Made by a program: the position numbers and the translations under genes
DNA from: Desulfurococcaceae archaeon
GTDB taxonomy: Archaea > Thermoproteota > Thermoprotei_A > Sulfolobales > Desulfurococcaceae
Length of the DNA stretch: 43,064 nt
Direction: 5' to 3'
Assembly: GCA_020833225.1 (NCBI GenBank)
Contig: JAJHQS010000008.1
Coordinates: 1 to 43,064 of the forward strand
The notes under the pieces: generated by a model
The model's input: only the letters and a program-made list of their open reading frames with translations
Database searches by the model: none
What the model was told of the DNA's origin: nothing
In this document: in pieces, positions 14,988-24,362 of the stretch
Position numbering within the stretch: the first letter of the stretch is position 1
Layout: every line of letters begins with the position of its first letter

Positions 14988-16676
14988 TTATGTGAATCCA
15001 AGTGAGAACAGTATTATCTGTAGAGCTATTGGTGTGAGAAACACGTATGTTAAGAGAAGAATAGCAGTCTCTTTAATAGAGATTTCTAGAAGCCGTTCTA
15101 AGTATAAAGCAGTTTCACCCATTAATTTTACACGATCACGCAATGTATAGAACCACACACTAGTCCCAGGAGTAGTCTTTATGAGCTCCTCTGACTTTTC
15201 ACGAAGAGCTCTTAGTAACTCTGTACTCTCATGTACTGGGATATATATTATTGAAGCCCTAATTCCAGTCTCACTATGCTCGTCGTTTGTGAGGACCTCT
15301 ATTAGATCGGTGTTCAGGGGTTCAGCTTGTTTAAGTAAAAGATCTCTCACGTAAGGCTTCATATTGTTACCGCGCATGTAAATTAGACAAAATCTCTCTC
15401 TACTAGCCCCCTCAATACACAGTAAACAAACATCATCATCGATTAGACCCGGTGCCCTTGCTTTAAAACATATATGTCTATGTAGTGGGAGTATAGGTGT
15501 TTTCTGCTTAATCTCATAAACATGTTTAAGAGCATTATCAAGAGCTACTCTTAGTCCATTTAAGTCTAGTTGTTTTTGAAGCTCCCAGTTATGAGAATCT
15601 ACTAATATTAGCTCTCCTAATCCAAGTTTCTTAGCTTTAAATTCATATTCAACTTGAATACTGTAGGGTAGATCATCAATACCAGCATATGGACGCGATA
15701 TAAAAATAAGTGAGACTTTATCGAATACAATACCACAAATTCTCCACTCATAGTACTCTGAGCAGAATCCTCCATGATAAAGTAACTCTCTCTTATCACC
15801 ACTCAAATACTCGCTTAAAAGCTTCTCTCTATATTTAGCTACATATGTTGCTGAGACAATATTCCTGTCGTGTGAACCCAATCCATGTAAAGCTAAGACT
15901 TTTTTGCCAAGTCTTTTAAAGTTCTCTGAGAGAATTGCTGGCAATCTACTACTACCAATATTTGAAAAAGGCCCGTAGTGAACATCTGTATATACTACGA
16001 GGACATCTCCAAACTCTATAATCCTAGGGTTTATAGTAACTTCTTCACCGAGTTTTTCAAATACCTCTTCGATCTCCATTTTCTTATCAAGCCAGTTCCT
16101 GAGGAAAAGTGTGCCTAAATTCGGAGCTGGTACTCTACCGAGTTTATGTTTAGACATGTAGAGATATATGATTACGTCGACTAGTACTAATACTACTAGT
16201 ATTAAAAGCCACGTGAGAAGAGCGTGTTTAGTTATGTGATCAAAGAATCTCATTATAATCAACGTAGTAGTTTGAGGTAAAATAGCTATCAAATACCTTG
16301 AGAGACTTATTCCATCTAAGCCCAGTATAACTACTATTGTAAGAGTAGCGGTAGAAGTGATTATTAGTGGAATATTTCTAACAATAATTAATAGTATCGA
16401 GGAGTAAACTAAAGTAGCGAGTGCCAGGCCGAGAGACCTCTTAATCTTATAGAATACTGTCTCCTTGTAATAAAGAGCGTAGAGTCTTGTGTATAAGAAT
16501 ACCAGTAGGGCATTAAGTAGTAGAGGATAAGATGATAAGCCAGTAGTTAATAATACTATGAGAGATAGTAATAGAAGCGCTAATACTAGATACTGCCACT
16601 TAGGTAGAGAGAACAATATTAAATAATATCTTCTAATCCGAATTCTCGGCTTATAAATAGTTGACAGCGCACTCAC
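14988..16676 (-). CDS. DUF2070-type archaeal membrane protein, predicted lipid hydrolase
   Basis: 562 residues, GTG start after AGGAG. Roughly six to seven membrane helices occupy residues 28-172, then a large soluble domain (about 190-530), and a final helix (about 540-560). The soluble part has YTDVHYGPFSNIGSSRLP (Asp231, His233), HGLGSHDRN (His264, His269, Asp270) and LVDSHNW (Asp360, His362), a set of metal-ligand-like residues. COG3356, to which this belongs, is described as a predicted membrane lipid hydrolase of the neutral ceramidase superfamily. No activity has been shown that I know of. Cys-rich spots at 305-313 and 385-400 are notable. Confidence 0.82.
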   Translation of the reverse strand: MSALSTIYKPRIRIRRYYLILFSLPKWQYLVLALLLLSLIVLLTTGLSSYPLLLNALLVFLYTRLYALYYKETVFYKIKRSLGLALATLVYSSILLIIVRNIPLIITSTATLTIVVILGLDGISLSRYLIAILPQTTTLIIMRFFDHITKHALLTWLLILVVLVLVDVIIYLYMSKHKLGRVPAPNLGTLFLRNWLDKKMEIEEVFEKLGEEVTINPRIIEFGDVLVVYTDVHYGPFSNIGSSRLPAILSENFKRLGKKVLALHGLGSHDRNIVSATYVAKYREKLLSEYLSGDKRELLYHGGFCSEYYEWRICGIVFDKVSLIFISRPYAGIDDLPYSIQVEYEFKAKKLGLGELILVDSHNWELQKQLDLNGLRVALDNALKHVYEIKQKTPILPLHRHICFKARAPGLIDDDVCLLCIEGASRERFCLIYMRGNNMKPYVRDLLLKQAEPLNTDLIEVLTNDEHSETGIRASIIYIPVHESTELLRALREKSEELIKTTPGTSVWFYTLRDRVKLMGETALYLERLLEISIKETAILLLTYVFLTPIALQIILFSLGFT

Positions 16677-16781
16677 CTTACTCCTCTCTAAACTTTAAGT
16701 TTTATTTCCTAGTTTGTAATACGATTCAAAATATGCAATATAATTATAGCTATTTAAGTACATTTTAAGTACATTAATATA

Positions 16782-17549
16782 CTATGTTAAATCACCACAT
16801 ACACAAAAAGCCTCGTGTATAAGTTGATGAAGTCTCTCCATGTCACCTAATTCAAAAGCAGATACTAACACTGCTCTAAATGGCCCCTTTGTCTTTTCAG
16901 CTATAGCTATAAGATCTGATATTATTTCGCTTGATAAGCCTTCTTCGCGGGCTTCTTCAATGAGTTTTGAAGGGTCTTCGACTAGTAGTTTAACTATCTT
17001 AGGATTACTGGCGATATCTCTCTTATTAATTACTGGAACGGCTAATAGCCCTGTCTTAACTTGTAATAGTACAAAGAGGAACCAGAGAAAAACGCCATCA
17101 GAGACTTTTTGAATAGCAGAGGCATCAATAACGTACACTAATATAGCATGTGATATCTTGGCAAGCTCTTCGAGAAAAACTCTACTAGCAGGTCTAAAGA
17201 GGAAGGCTTCCATTTGACCAGGTGTGTCTATGAGCACTAGATCCCACTTATTAATGTCGGTAAATGGCTCTTCTGAGAAGATCTCAGTTATTTTCTCAGC
17301 TATGAGCTCAGAGGCTTTTATAAAAGCCCCATTAGGCCCAAGATTATACTTTAACATAATATCTCTAAGGGTAAATAGCCTCCTAATATCAAAAATAGGG
17401 TTGTATGAGAGCTCATCTGCGCCAGGATCAAGATTTACAATAGCAACTTTTAAGAAGAGTGTTTTACGAGCCCATTCACTATAAGCCTTTACAAGACTAC
17501 TCTTACCTGAACCAGCGGGTCCTGTAAACACAACTACTACAGTTGGCAA
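16782..17549 (-). CDS. GPN-loop GTPase
   Basis: About 255 residues from a TTG at 17549, six bases after AGGTG; GTG 17558 and TTG 17555 are possible but lie in or next to that site. Walker A is GPAGSGKSS near the N-terminus, the family-defining Gly-Pro-Asn loop is LGPNGAF, Walker B is DTPGQ and the guanine motif is NKRD. Archaea normally have one such protein, related to the eukaryotic GPN GTPases that help assemble RNA polymerase II. Its exact archaeal role is not settled. It lies just downstream of the ligase gene on the same strand. Confidence 0.93.
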   Translation of the reverse strand: MPTVVVVFTGPAGSGKSSLVKAYSEWARKTLFLKVAIVNLDPGADELSYNPIFDIRRLFTLRDIMLKYNLGPNGAFIKASELIAEKITEIFSEEPFTDINKWDLVLIDTPGQMEAFLFRPASRVFLEELAKISHAILVYVIDASAIQKVSDGVFLWFLFVLLQVKTGLLAVPVINKRDIASNPKIVKLLVEDPSKLIEEAREEGLSSEIISDLIAIAEKTKGPFRAVLVSAFELGDMERLHQLIHEAFCVCGDLT

Positions 17550-17626
17550 ATACAACACCTACTATGTGCTGAAAAGATATTGGAAAACGAATTGTTCTGC
17601 TAAGAGAAGTTATGAATCACGGCTTT

Positions 17627-19444
17627 TTAGGCCTCACCCTCAACAGGTGCTTTAGCTACTTTCTTTAATTGTCTCTGATACATTTCAACTAGTTCTTGGC
17701 TTGTAGTAGCGTCTTCAGGTCTCTTATCAGGTCTCCATCTTATAAATCGTGGAAATCTAATAGAAATACCAGCATCTGGTTTTAACACCCCCTTAGCGCA
17801 TGTATGTATTGGTGAGAGTGTTAATTCTGCACCAATAATTTCAGCTACAAGTATGGGGTCTACCCAGACATCAGCCTCCATTTCAGCGTCTACTCTTGGG
17901 TGTTTTTTACTCCTAATATATGGTTTTAGGAGATCTTGTAGTTTATCTAGGTCCTCGTCTTTAAATCCAGAGCCAACTTTACACACAGTTTCAAACATGT
18001 CTTTTTCGGGGTTATAAGCTGCCATTAGAAGAGTGCCAAATTTACCTCCTCTTCGACCCTTACCATAAAAAGCACCAACGACAACTAGGTCTACAGTATC
18101 GATCATTTCGCTTCTATAATCACGTTTAAACTTTATCCATAACCAGCCTCTTGCACCAGCTTGATAAATGGAGTCTTTATGTATAGCTTTAACCATTACT
18201 CCTTCACAACCCTCACTAATAGCCTGCATAAAGAACTTCTCTAGTTCCTCTGGATCGCTCGTCTTAATATATTTAGCTACCATAAAGTCCTCTGTTTCTC
18301 TCACAATTTTTTCTAATGCAGTTCTCCTCTCAATAATTGGCTTAACTGTGTAGTCTTCTCCATTGAGGTAAAGGAGGTCAAAGAGGAAAACTTTCACAGG
18401 ATAATCTTTTACAACGATATGTATATCGTGTTTACGCTTTCTATGCATTAACTCCTGGAAAGGAAGTAATTCACCTGTGTCTTTATCATAGGCTACTATT
18501 TCACCTTCAACTATGACCTCATCGGCGTTAATATTACTAAGAGCCATTTCAGCAACGTCTGGATATTGATGAGTAATATTTTCAAGTCTTCTCGAGTATA
18601 TTACTATTTTGTTGCCTTTCTTGTGAATTTGTGCTCTCTCACCATCGTATTTGTACTCTATGAGAGCTATACCTCCAGCTTTAGCGAGAATCTCCTTCGG
18701 GTCATTATGTCTCTCAGCGAGCATAGGCCTTATGGGAATACCTACTTCCGGCTTAATTCTCTTCAAGCTCTCTAAGCCTTCGATAGCTAAGATCTTTGCG
18801 ACTTCTCCAAGATCTGATCTTAGATTATATGCCCTTTCTATTACAGGCCTGGCAGCACTACCACCGCCATATACCACTGCTAATGCATCCATTATAGTTG
18901 CATCACCTATACCAGCTCTCAACTTACCCTCTATAAACCTCACAATGAATTTTGCCTCTTTAGGCGACGCGTCTCTTAACAACCCCGCAGCCAACCTGAT
19001 CTTGAGATCTCTACTGCCTTCACCCTGTGCTTGAGCTATTTTTACAAGAGTATTATAAACACTACTCACAGTTAGCTCTCTGGAAACTCCTTGTGTAAAT
19101 GTAAATAGTGAGACCTTGACCTGTGCTTTACCTTTTAGAGTTTCAGCCGCTTTGCCTAGGTCACCAGTATTTTTGACTAATTGTTCTACTTGACTCTCGC
19201 TCACATTACACGCGAGAGAGATCACTTTTATAAGAAGCTTCTCACTAACCCCAAGTTCTGGCATACCCTTCCAATCAGGCCACAATACACCAGATACCAA
19301 ATAAACAACTTTATCTATTATTTCCGGTGGAGTACTCTTAAATAAATTCGCAAGTAAGGCAATCATCTGAGTTCTCGCAGACACTAGTTCTAACCTATCC
19401 ATTGTCTCAGCTAGAAGCTTAAATGGCATATCGCTCATATACAT
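17627..19444 (-). CDS. lig: ATP-dependent DNA ligase
   Basis: 605 residues. It seals nicks through a ligase-AMP intermediate in replication and repair. Motif [14 protein letters not shown], contains the adenylated Lys265. The N-terminal DNA-binding domain (about 1-215, [16 protein letters not shown]) is followed by the nucleotidyltransferase domain (about 240-430, with EGEIVAYD and EGVMVK) and the OB domain, ending in the [17 protein letters not shown] region. Three ATGs (19444, 19438, 19429) lie together; TTTATAAGG at about 19473-19481 suggests a nearly leaderless message. The family often begins at MPFKLLAE, so a shorter start is possible. Confidence 0.96.
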   Translation of the reverse strand: MYMSDMPFKLLAETMDRLELVSARTQMIALLANLFKSTPPEIIDKVVYLVSGVLWPDWKGMPELGVSEKLLIKVISLACNVSESQVEQLVKNTGDLGKAAETLKGKAQVKVSLFTFTQGVSRELTVSSVYNTLVKIAQAQGEGSRDLKIRLAAGLLRDASPKEAKFIVRFIEGKLRAGIGDATIMDALAVVYGGGSAARPVIERAYNLRSDLGEVAKILAIEGLESLKRIKPEVGIPIRPMLAERHNDPKEILAKAGGIALIEYKYDGERAQIHKKGNKIVIYSRRLENITHQYPDVAEMALSNINADEVIVEGEIVAYDKDTGELLPFQELMHRKRKHDIHIVVKDYPVKVFLFDLLYLNGEDYTVKPIIERRTALEKIVRETEDFMVAKYIKTSDPEELEKFFMQAISEGCEGVMVKAIHKDSIYQAGARGWLWIKFKRDYRSEMIDTVDLVVVGAFYGKGRRGGKFGTLLMAAYNPEKDMFETVCKVGSGFKDEDLDKLQDLLKPYIRSKKHPRVDAEMEADVWVDPILVAEIIGAELTLSPIHTCAKGVLKPDAGISIRFPRFIRWRPDKRPEDATTSQELVEMYQRQLKKVAKAPVEGEA

Positions 19445-19655
19445 AACCCAATAGACTTATTCGTGTAAAACCTTATAAAAAGCACCCTCTTATTGAGCAA
19501 ACACGCGATTTTTAGAGGTGTTTTGAATACATGTACAAGAGAACAGAGATCCTATAATATCAAAACACAGCATTCCTTAGGACCTATTTGTTGTTTAAAA
19601 TGATAGTTTTAAATGTGGTCTTAATGAGTTATTAAGGAGTTTGTATTTTAAAAAT

Positions 19656-19712
19656 ACTGGTGATGAGAACCCGGCAATAATGAGCTATGATTAATCAGAG
19701 TTTCGCTGAGGG
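19656..19712 (+). ncRNA. Candidate C/D-box guide sRNA just before the second Lon-like gene
   Basis: Box C GTGATGA (19660-19666), 13-base guide GAACCCGGCAATA, a weak D' (ATGA, 19680-19683), a 3-base spacer, C' ATGATTA (19687-19693, one mismatch), 12-base guide ATCAGAGTTTCG, and a perfect box D CTGA (19706-19709). Boxes C and D and the D-guide length are canonical; D' is not. It overlaps the region that a naive reading would make the start of the following protein. It may be processed from the same transcript. Targets are unknown. Confidence 0.5.
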
Positions 19713-19719
19713 GAAAAAC

Positions 19720-21486
19720 GTGTATGTAAAATCCTCAACCGTGAAAATACTCATATCTATGTTAACACTTGTCATGTTAACTTTAAATATGATTAATCCA
19801 GCACTAGGAGAGCAACAGTATAAGACATGTAGGGTAACCCTCCTCGCGGTCTTAAGTGATGGTAGAGGTGCAACTGTTCCCGGCGAGATCAGGGTTATAT
19901 ATGGCGGAAAAGGGCTGATCTCTACTAGTAGTGGTGTCGGTGAAGATGTAGCAGTCTCTTTTAATCTCGCGTTAATGTATGCTTCAGTTATTACAGGCGT
20001 GGATTATAAGTGTTGTAATTATTACCTGGATATCAGTGCAAATGTAGGAGGACTTAGTGCTACACTATTATTTTTTATAGCGCTTTTACAGATATTTCAG
20101 GGTCAAGAATGCTCTACAAGTGTTTCAGCGACAGGTATCATAGGTCCAGGAGGCATAGTTGGAGCTGTGGCCGGGCTAGAGCAAAAACTACTCGCTGCAC
20201 AAGAGAAGAATTTAACTCTTGTATATATCCCTGGCGTAGAACTCCAACTTCTCAATTATACCCCTGTTTCTGTTAGAGGGATTTTCACTGTTTATGACTT
20301 TATATATGAAGAATTTGAGAATTCAAAAACCACTATGACAAACAAAAGCGCTCAAATAGCTTTTAGAACTATATATGAGAACTTGTCTTCTATTACTGGG
20401 AACATTTTACATCAACTAGAGAGTGTAATGTGGAGAGATGAGTACTATGAGCTTGCACATAAATACTTAGAAGAAGCGTTCACGGTAGCCTCTCATGATA
20501 GATACTATGTAGCATCTTCACTCGCTTATGCAGCGCTTGTTAATGCGTATATATCTAAACTTGCATATTTAAATACCACGAACACGGAGGCTTTACATAG
20601 AGAGATCAGTTCAACAATAGAAGAAACCCTCACTATAGCTTCAAGTATTAAGAATAAAATTATACAGGAGCTAGAAGTAATTGCGAAGACTAAGTACGTT
20701 AACCCAGCCTACTTAGATTTACTCATAACCACCTATACTAGGGCTAGTGAAGCTGAAAAATTAGCCATACAGGCGAAAACATCTTTTAGTGCTGAAAAGG
20801 ATGTCAATGAAGCTATCTATATTACAGCTAGAGCGTGGACGCGTGCTCTATCAGCTCTAGGTTGGTTCAACGTAACCCTAGATAATTATAGCAATGTAAA
20901 TGAAACTCTAAGCATGCGCAATGTGGGATTAATTAATACTAGGCTAAAAGAGTTCCTAGATGCTCACGTAAATTACTTATTGCAAATGGGTATAGGTAGG
21001 AGGATTAATTTATCTGAGAAAAACGACTTAGTGAAGTTTATACAAATATTTGAGCAATTACTAGATATCTCACGAGATCTCTATACAAGTTTACCTAGTA
21101 GAGTTTTATTTATATCTAATAGTACAGAGCTAGTTAGGTCCTTAGTAACTAGGTTGAAGAGATTAGTAGAGGGCTTTACAGAGCATTACAATTATTATCC
21201 ACTATCTACTCTACTAGTATTGGATTTAGCAGAGTATTACTTAAACCTCGGCTTTGAACCCCTTACTGTGATGTCACTTATATATACAGAGCTTCCTAGA
21301 TTAGCACTCTATATGCTTGCAGCAAGAGCCGAGAAATGGGTAACTATGGTTTCTCACCCCATCTATGCTCCACGTGAAGTAGCTGTCATTTACTCACTTG
21401 TAATTCTATTTTGTGGATTATATCTGCTTTATTCTACCTACAAGTCATTTGAGAAGAGAAGACTTCTTCTCGCAGCTGAAGTCTAA
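19720..21486 (+). CDS. Second, divergent extracytoplasmic Lon-like protease with membrane anchor
   Basis: 588 residues from the GTG at 19720, which follows GAGGGG; an ATG 11 codons upstream has no ribosome site and lies in the candidate sRNA. A signal peptide ends near PALGEQ. The Lon-type domain is diverged but keeps Ser113 (NVGGLSATL) and Lys156 (AGLEQKLLAA), 43 residues apart as in Lon, in place of the usual GGPSAG and GGLKEK. A long helical region follows, then one membrane helix near the C-terminus (VAVIYSLVILFCGLYLLY) and a short basic tail. Same build as the protein at 10679-12595, without the Ser/Thr stalk. Activity is plausible but unproven. Confidence 0.75.
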   Translation: MYVKSSTVKILISMLTLVMLTLNMINPALGEQQYKTCRVTLLAVLSDGRGATVPGEIRVIYGGKGLISTSSGVGEDVAVSFNLALMYASVITGVDYKCCNYYLDISANVGGLSATLLFFIALLQIFQGQECSTSVSATGIIGPGGIVGAVAGLEQKLLAAQEKNLTLVYIPGVELQLLNYTPVSVRGIFTVYDFIYEEFENSKTTMTNKSAQIAFRTIYENLSSITGNILHQLESVMWRDEYYELAHKYLEEAFTVASHDRYYVASSLAYAALVNAYISKLAYLNTTNTEALHREISSTIEETLTIASSIKNKIIQELEVIAKTKYVNPAYLDLLITTYTRASEAEKLAIQAKTSFSAEKDVNEAIYITARAWTRALSALGWFNVTLDNYSNVNETLSMRNVGLINTRLKEFLDAHVNYLLQMGIGRRINLSEKNDLVKFIQIFEQLLDISRDLYTSLPSRVLFISNSTELVRSLVTRLKRLVEGFTEHYNYYPLSTLLVLDLAEYYLNLGFEPLTVMSLIYTELPRLALYMLAARAEKWVTMVSHPIYAPREVAVIYSLVILFCGLYLLYSTYKSFEKRRLLLAAEV

Positions 21487-22098
21487 AAGAGTTTTCTTCA
21501 CTGATCTAGCCTCTAATACCTCGCTGAGTACTGGTTTAATGGATTTCTTAAAGTCTTCTTCCAGAGAGCTCTTTAACTGTGGATTATAAAGCGCTGCTGC
21601 AGGATGATATGTAGGTATGATTTTAACATTGAAGTTGAAAAGTCTTATAGAGTAGACTTTACCATGTTGTGTACTCATATTAGTCCACTTTAACCCAGCT
21701 AATTTAAAAATAGTTCTTGCAGAGTGCCTACCTAAACACACTATAATTCTCGGCTTAACTAATTCCAATTGCTTTATCAGGTATGGTAGACAAGCATTAA
21801 TCTCATCGTCTTCTGGATCTCTGTTACCTGGAGGTCTACACTTAACTATGTTTGTAATATAAAAGTCCTCTCTTCTATAACCAGTAGACTCTATTAGCTC
21901 AGTGAGTAGTTTGCCAGCAGGGCCGACAAAAGGTCTACCCTGTTCATCTTCTTTTTCACCAGGAGCTTCGCCAATAAACACTAGAACACTATTTCTATTA
22001 CCCTCACCGGGTACAGCTCTACGTCTATACATGTGGAGTTTACATTTAGTACAATTTAATATTTCTTCTTCAAGTATCCTCCAGGGGTCTCTACTCAA
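21445..22098 (-). CDS. udg: Uracil-DNA glycosylase, family 4 (iron-sulfur)
   Basis: 217 residues, TTG start. It removes uracil from DNA, a frequent lesion at high temperature. Motif A is GEAPGEKEDEQG (about 43-54) and motif B is YHPAAAL (about 164-170). Four cysteines, 16, 19, 87 and 103, match the 4Fe-4S ligands of the family. The C-terminal 25 residues are a Lys/Ser tail. That tail overlaps the 3' end of the second Lon-like gene by 42 bases on the opposite strand, so both reading frames constrain that DNA. Confidence 0.94.
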   Translation of the reverse strand: MSRDPWRILEEEILNCTKCKLHMYRRRAVPGEGNRNSVLVFIGEAPGEKEDEQGRPFVGPAGKLLTELIESTGYRREDFYITNIVKCRPPGNRDPEDDEINACLPYLIKQLELVKPRIIVCLGRHSARTIFKLAGLKWTNMSTQHGKVYSIRLFNFNVKIIPTYHPAAALYNPQLKSSLEEDFKKSIKPVLSEVLEARSVKKTLLDFSCEKKSSLLK

Positions 22099-22258
22099 AA
22101 ATATAACACCTTTAAGTGAAAGGTCGAGTTATCATTTTTCCTCTAATATAAGGTTTTAAATAAAAAGTTAATATACTAAGGAAACTATTAAGAAAGCATT
22201 TAACTCTTAGAATTGAATTCTTATTAAAAACTTTTATGGACTTGTAGAAGTAAGTGTC

Positions 22259-22930
22259 TTAGAAGAAGAGTTTACAGAGAATTAAACTCGTAGTTGAAAC
22301 AGCCGCTATTAACACGTTGTCATCTAGTAGTGGTGGTATTTCAAAGTGTTCTATAATTGTCGAGAACATAGCCGGTATTATACCGTGCACGCCTGTATAG
22401 CAGCATCCTATAGTTAGCGTTACAGCTAACATTGCAATATTTCCAATCCAAGATTTAGTCCTCTTACCATATACAGCATTCCTCACAATACCTGTTACAG
22501 CATCACCTAGAGACATAAATAACGGTGGTATTATAGCGTAATATGGATTTTTCAAGACAATCCAAACTACAAATAGTGATAAGCCCCATGCAATACAAAA
22601 GTTCACTTCATATGCATTGTCTTCTACTTGGAACCAGGAGAGTTCTCGACTCTTATAGTGTGGTATGTAGAGTATTACTGCTATTACCAGGGCGAACATT
22701 AATGGTATCAGCGGCGATGTGAAAATGTAGGGTGTAATGAAAGCTACTACACCACCTGCCAATATGTGTATGAGTTTCCTGTTATAGTAAACTGCAACAT
22801 TTCTCTTAAGCCCTTTCTTTAACATGTACATATATGCTCTCTTCGTAAAGTAGACTACACTAAGTACATACATAAATAATACTAATGCAAATAGAGCTTC
22901 TTGCATAGGGTTTTCCGGCAGTAAACACAT
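22259..22930 (-). CDS. CTP-dependent polyprenol/dolichol or phytol kinase-like membrane protein (SEC59/DGK1/VTE5 family)
   Basis: About 223 residues from the ATG at 22930; a GTG at 22942 lies inside the GAGGGGTG ribosome site. Six or seven membrane helices are visible. Family marks are YNRKLIHILAGG (about 50) and LGDAVTGIVRNAVYGKR (about 143-160), a CTP-binding loop with Lys/Arg. The next helix has SWIGNIAML. Family members phosphorylate lipid alcohols such as dolichol, diacylglycerol or phytol using CTP. In an archaeon the likely roles are dolichol phosphate supply for glycosylation or isoprenoid salvage; the sequence does not decide. Confidence 0.85.
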   Translation of the reverse strand: MCLLPENPMQEALFALVLFMYVLSVVYFTKRAYMYMLKKGLKRNVAVYYNRKLIHILAGGVVAFITPYIFTSPLIPLMFALVIAVILYIPHYKSRELSWFQVEDNAYEVNFCIAWGLSLFVVWIVLKNPYYAIIPPLFMSLGDAVTGIVRNAVYGKRTKSWIGNIAMLAVTLTIGCCYTGVHGIIPAMFSTIIEHFEIPPLLDDNVLIAAVSTTSLILCKLFF

Positions 22931-23043
22931 GACTATTAGCACCCCTCTAATCGACTGAGAGCTTCACATTAACACTATATGTAGATGAAAAATAAAATTA
23001 AAATTAATTATAAAGAGCTATTTGCTAGAGGTGTATTTGGTAC

Positions 23044-23808
23044 TTGGATAATTTAGCTAACGACTTAAAATATTGTATAGCTTATAGTGGTGTTGAAGTG
23101 TGTTCTCCGCTAGAATGGGGGGAGATCCTCTCTTCTAAGATCGACAACATAGCAGTGTCTGGTAATATATGTATTGGTACTAAGCTCTCATTATATAGGT
23201 TCTTACTGTTGAGGCTACTTAGACTTAGAGCGTTAAGATTGAATAATATGGTTGTAGTCTGGGGTGTTATAGCTGGTAGAGATGTCTTAAATTGCAGAGA
23301 GATCATACTAGTTAATTTAAGTGATAACGACTGGTTAAAGTTATACGCTAGAAAATTACCTAGGCTCTTAGCTCTCCCACTTTCTGAACCGCTACGGGTA
23401 CTAGTCTTTATGTTTATTGGAATTTCAGGGATTTTCATTAATCTTACAAGTGCGCAGGCAATATACGCTTTACTAGCAAAGTATGGATATATAGCTAGTC
23501 CCATAGCCTCTACTACTGGCTTTGAGACCAGCGTCTTGTGGAATTTTATCTTACATGAAAAGATAACATTTAAGGGGACAGGCCTCGAAAAACACTTAAA
23601 GGGCGTGTTAACAAGACTAGTTAAATATCACCTTGCAAGTATTGGTAGCTGGATAACACAGGTCACTATGGCTACATTACTCCCACTTTTATTGAGAACA
23701 CCGTTTTGGCTTGCTCAACTAGTGGGAATAATACTGGGCTTCGCTGTAAACTTTATATTGGGATATATTTATACGTGGAGCATGCATAGAGTAAAAAGAG
23801 TATGGTGA
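23044..23808 (+). CDS. GtrA-like membrane protein with an extra N-terminal domain
   Basis: 254 residues, TTG start after GAGGTG. The C-terminal half (about 112-250) is a four-helix GtrA domain: RVLVFMFIGISGIFINL, then helices ending with WNFILHEKITFK and GFAVNFILGYIYTWS. GtrA proteins are thought to flip or hold polyprenyl-linked sugars at the membrane. GtrA usually stands alone at 120-150 residues; here about 110 residues precede it, with an Arg/Leu-rich amphipathic stretch (LLRLLRLRALRL) and several Cys. That part matches nothing I know. It lies next to a polyprenol-type kinase gene in divergent orientation, which fits glycolipid work. Confidence 0.78.
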   Translation: MDNLANDLKYCIAYSGVEVCSPLEWGEILSSKIDNIAVSGNICIGTKLSLYRFLLLRLLRLRALRLNNMVVVWGVIAGRDVLNCREIILVNLSDNDWLKLYARKLPRLLALPLSEPLRVLVFMFIGISGIFINLTSAQAIYALLAKYGYIASPIASTTGFETSVLWNFILHEKITFKGTGLEKHLKGVLTRLVKYHLASIGSWITQVTMATLLPLLLRTPFWLAQLVGIILGFAVNFILGYIYTWSMHRVKRVW

Positions 23809-24044
23809 TATTATTGGGATTAAAACATGGAAAATACATTTATGTTGAGAGAAGTGACGGCTACTATGTTAAAGTAAGAGTCCTCAATATTAGGTTTGGT
23901 CGTGGAGAGATACAAGGTAATATCTCAGACCCATCACGATACATTATTGTAGGCTTTAAGACTAAAAAGCCACCTCACACAGCTATAGTTATAAGTGAAG
24001 AGTCTTTACCACCACCTATTAGAGAGAAACTTTATAGTGTATAA
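23802..24044 (+). CDS. Small beta-rich protein coupled to the GtrA gene, unknown
   Basis: 80 residues from ATG 23802, overlapping the previous stop by 7 bases; a TTG at 23814 with GGTGAT just upstream would give 76 residues and may be the true start. It reads as beta strands (KYIYVERSDGYYVKVRVLNIRFG) and ends in PPPIREKLYSV. It is probably translated together with its neighbours at 23044 and 24047. I see no motif for a reaction or ligand. Confidence 0.65.
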   Translation: MVILLGLKHGKYIYVERSDGYYVKVRVLNIRFGRGEIQGNISDPSRYIIVGFKTKKPPHTAIVISEESLPPPIREKLYSV

Positions 24045-24046
24045 TT

Positions 24047-24361
24047 ATGAGTACAGATGTAGATCTCTTTATTAACACTCTCAAATCTCACAGTAAGAAA
24101 GTTCTAGTAGAAAAGCAGAGAGAATACTTATTAGTGGTAGCTAGTATTAATGGCAAAGATGTAATTTTATGTTTTAAGAAAGGACTTCACGCAGACATTT
24201 ATTACGTTAAACTAGCACTCGTAGAAGACTTACCTGTTCTCGAATGTATTGAGCTAGAGTATTCCCCACTCGGACTCTACGCTTTCTCAGAGAATCCAGC
24301 TATACTGGCCGAGAATGTTATTAAAAAAGCAAGATTACTCATGGAGAGGTCAAACGTTTAA
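24047..24361 (+). CDS. Hypothetical protein, third gene of the GtrA operon
   Basis: 104 residues, ATG two bases after the previous stop. Predicted mixed alpha/beta with KKVLVEKQREYLLVVASING and a C-terminal helix (NVIKKARLLMERS). It contains two Cys but no known motif. The tight spacing makes 23044, 23802 and 24047 one operon. It meets the ATPase gene tail-to-tail with one base between. Confidence 0.68.
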   Translation: MSTDVDLFINTLKSHSKKVLVEKQREYLLVVASINGKDVILCFKKGLHADIYYVKLALVEDLPVLECIELEYSPLGLYAFSENPAILAENVIKKARLLMERSNV

Positions 24362-24362
24362 C

